Shown here: positions 61,602 to 64,000 of the stretch, in pieces | How positions within the stretch are numbered: the stretch's first letter is position 1 | How the letters are laid out: the number at the start of each line of letters is the position of its first letter | NCBI GenBank assembly: GCA_947247005.1 | Contig: OX365948.1 | Coordinates: forward strand, 52,807,401-52,871,400 | From: Spisula solida | Taxonomy: Eukaryota > Mollusca > Bivalvia > Venerida > Mactridae | Length of the DNA stretch: 64,000 bases | Direction of reading: 5' to 3' | Notes under the pieces: model-generated | What the model was told of the DNA's origin: nothing | The model's database searches: none | What the model saw: only the letters and a program-made list of their open reading frames with translations | Program-made: the position numbers and the translations under genes

Positions 61602-61766
61602 AATGCCACCGGCAGCACATGCAGCAAGAAGAGCATACTGTCCGTCTTCTTTAGCCAATCTATTAGCAGCAGTGGTCACCAATCTCACACCTGTGGCACC
61701 GAATGGATGTCCAAGAGAAAGTGATCCTCCCCAAAGGTTGAATTTCTCCATGTTTGGGCTTCCAAC
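61602..61766 (-). CDS. HADHB: HADHB penultimate coding exon (thiolase catalytic His and Cys)
   Basis: The 55-codon exon reads [20 protein letters not shown] then [20 protein letters not shown] and [13 protein letters not shown], closely matching the human trifunctional enzyme beta subunit ([20 protein letters not shown]...CAAGG). It carries two thiolase active-site motifs: the His of GHPFGATG and the Cys of CAAGG. Known role: 3-ketoacyl-CoA thiolase step of mitochondrial long-chain fatty-acid beta-oxidation, at the inner membrane with HADHA. Acceptor ATTTAG, donor GTAAGT, phase 0 on both sides. Upstream exons (about 85 percent of the protein) lie beyond 64000. Confidence 0.95.
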
Positions 61767-62098
61767 CTAAATGTTCCAATTGTATAATATATTGCTTTCG
61801 TTCAATAGTATACAAGTATTTGTACTTGCTGTATTTTCAAAACAATCAGATACATTTTTTGTGTTTACTTTATCTTTAATACTACATGAATGAGTGAGGA
61901 TAAAATGTCTCAATCTATTTCCAGACACAGCAAGGCACGAAAGACCACATGAAAACAAAAAGACATAGACATTGCCAAATACACACAAAAACAGCAAAAA
62001 AACATGACTTTATAACGAGAAGGCACAGACAATGCCAAATGCAAAAAAATACAAAAAGAGGGCCATGGTGGCCCAAAACATTGCTTTTGCTACATACC

Positions 62099-62620
62099 AG
62101 GGTTGTCAACAGAGCCAAATTAAAAATCCTGAAAATCATATGCAGCTGACCATTTTTGACAAACTAGAGGCCTTCAACCATATATAACTCAGTTTTTCAA
62201 ATTTTTTATTGAAGAAAATCCTTCAGAGCAGATATAATTGACCATAACTTTGCCATAGCTCTTCAAGGATAGACAAATCCGGAATTCCGGATAAATCTGG
62301 GAAAATTGACACTCCTGTATACAAAATGCAGCAAAGTTTCATGAAAATCGGGCCAAAATTTGGCTTCTAACCTGTTCACAAGCTTTATTTAAAGATTTGT
62401 CCTAGTTTTTTATCCTTTTTGAATTTGACCTAGATTTCAAAGAGACAAAACATTCTGACAATGTTTCATGAAGATTGGGCCCTAAAAGTTGTTTCCTCTA
62501 ATGTTTTCACAAGCTTTTTCTAAGATTTGGCCTATTGACCTAGTTTTTTAACACACATGACCTGGTTTCAAACTTGAACTAGATTTCATAGAGACAAACA
62601 TTCTGACACATCCCTGCAGC
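62099..62620. repeat. CAGGG-TGTCAAC element and 'gacctag' array fragment
   Basis: 62099-62317 is a CAGGGGTGTCAAC-family copy; 62320-62620 is a decayed fragment of the array family seen at 40200 and 53228. Both lie upstream of the penultimate HADHB exon. Confidence 0.7.
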
Positions 62621-64000
62621 AAAACTCAGGTGTTTCAAACATTGTTCTATTGTTAAAATTCTGCTTATGTAACTTCAAGAGACCATAACTTTGTCAATTC
62701 CTTTGAACAGGTAGAGGAAATAATTTATAACTATTTCATAAACTTTTTGATGTAATTTATACACATAAACAGCTATTGCAAATAAAAAATAGTTGCTCTA
62801 TAAATGAATATATCAAAACCAGGCTTGAAAATAAATTCAAGGGAAGCAACCTATCAATAGTACCGGAACATGATTAGGATTGCCTCCCTTTATTTACAAA
62901 AGCTAAAAATAGAATTGGTTGTGTAGCGTGTACAATTAATACAAATGAGGAAGTAAGACATCACTTTTAAATCAGGTATTTGATAGTTTTATGATTTAAT
63001 TAACTAGCTATAATTCTCTAGTCCAGCTATCTAGACGTAATGGATACTGAGTTATATAGCTATAATTCTATCTATAATATAACTTTAAAAGTTTAGGATA
63101 TGATTAAAAACAGGTGTAGTATAATCCAAAGATCATATAAAGAATATTCTCGATATCGACATTACTCGGTAAAACCCGCTTTTCCGGAACCGAAATTTCA
63201 CGGTCAGGGGGTTAGAGAGCAATAAGCGGTATAAAGGGAGTGCATATATAATTTTTCTTTTTTCAACGTTTAAACATGAAAAACATATAAAACAATTATT
63301 ACACATTATCATTAAACATCTTCGTTTTTAAACTTTAGCAAGAATTATCCTAAAAAATGCTATATATTTGAAATATTGCATTTTATTCTACACTGTCGCT
63401 TCCGAAGCTCGATACCGATGTTGAGAAAATATTCGCATTTTTCAAGTTAAACATAATTATGAGCCGTGTCGTGGGATTTCCGACCTAGTGGTCAAATTTG
63501 ACATTTTCGGTTTATTTCTGTTTATTAAAATTCGTTCTTTTAGGAATTATTCAAAACTTATTTCATGCAATTCTGACGAGTACAAGTTGGTTTAATCTGA
63601 GTTAGAACATAACAAGTACGTCAGCGATAAATAATTTAAGTGACGTCGCGTTGTTGACGTCGTTGCATTTCAACGTTAAAATTATCGTTCATTAAATTCT
63701 ACATATCAACGTTTCAATGAGTTTGTTAACCATTACATATGACTTTTCATGTCATAAAATTACTGTGATAACAATGATTAAACAATTACAAATGTACTTG
63801 ATCTAACCAAAAACATATGTTACCTAAACATGTACATTATATCACAACAGTGTTAATTAACTCCTTTGAGTTTTAATTGCTGTTATATTACACACCTTAG
63901 TACAAATTCTATACAAATGATACTAGGTCGGTCAAAAGCTTGACCGACCAGCAACCGTTGCTGTGGTCAGTTACTATCAGTAAATCTATTTTTAGCACTT
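62621..64000. other. HADHB intron or beyond, no exon recognised
   Basis: No thiolase-like minus-strand exon could be found up to the window edge. CpG frequency rises after about 63130. Confidence 0.4.

Noticed and set aside
1..64000. CRISPR arrays, prokaryotic defence systems or viral genes
   Set aside because: The tandem arrays have no spacer structure and the genes are intron-bearing animal genes; nothing viral was recognised.

Overview
The window is metazoan nuclear DNA: genes broken into GT-AG introns, short conserved exons and many short transposable elements. A bivalve mollusc is the best guess. The tRNA-derived SINE with an 'aacaatttttcagttatat'-type core, the 'gacctagtgacctag' and 'aaggtcacagtgacctt' tandem families, and the short terminal-inverted-repeat (TIR) elements look like bivalve repeats. 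The species cannot be named from sequence alone.

Three protein genes can be supported. (1) A complete ATAD2/ATAD2B-type AAA+ ATPase with a bromodomain is on the minus strand, from its start codon at 48851 to its stop at 20855. It has 26 coding exons, 5070 nt of CDS and a 1689-residue protein. All exon phases chain without a break. (2) A TMEM244-like four-helix membrane protein is on the plus strand, 49325-52928 (5 exons, 177 residues). It lies head-to-head with ATAD2 across a promoter of about 470 bp that carries a YY1-type CAAAATGGCGG site. (3) The last two coding exons of HADHB (mitochondrial trifunctional enzyme beta subunit, a thiolase) are on the minus strand at 61602-61766 and 60181-60213. 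The rest of that gene lies beyond the right edge. Two unassigned candidate membrane-helix exons sit between TMEM244 and HADHB on the plus strand.

Region by region. 1-14.6 kb is intergenic and relatively CpG-rich; it holds a 44-bp satellite (9.9-10.9 kb), an 18-bp minisatellite (13.2-14.0 kb) and TIR elements. 14.6-20.8 kb is CpG-poor, AT-rich and dense in TIR elements, including a three-layer nest at 18.3-18.9 kb. 20.8-48.9 kb is ATAD2; its introns are packed with TIR elements, SINEs and tandem arrays, and intron 4 carries a CpG-rich block. 48.9-53 kb is the shared promoter and TMEM244. 53-60 kb is mostly repeats. 60-64 kb is the 3' end of HADHB and its introns.

The genes have separate jobs: ATAD2 in chromatin, HADHB in mitochondrial fatty-acid oxidation, TMEM244 unknown. 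I see no operon-like logic beyond the shared ATAD2/TMEM244 promoter. No CRISPR array, prokaryotic system or viral gene was seen. The most unusual material is the repeat architecture: nested elements with readable target-site duplications, a near-perfect 140-bp hairpin in an intron, and minisatellites open in frame on both strands.
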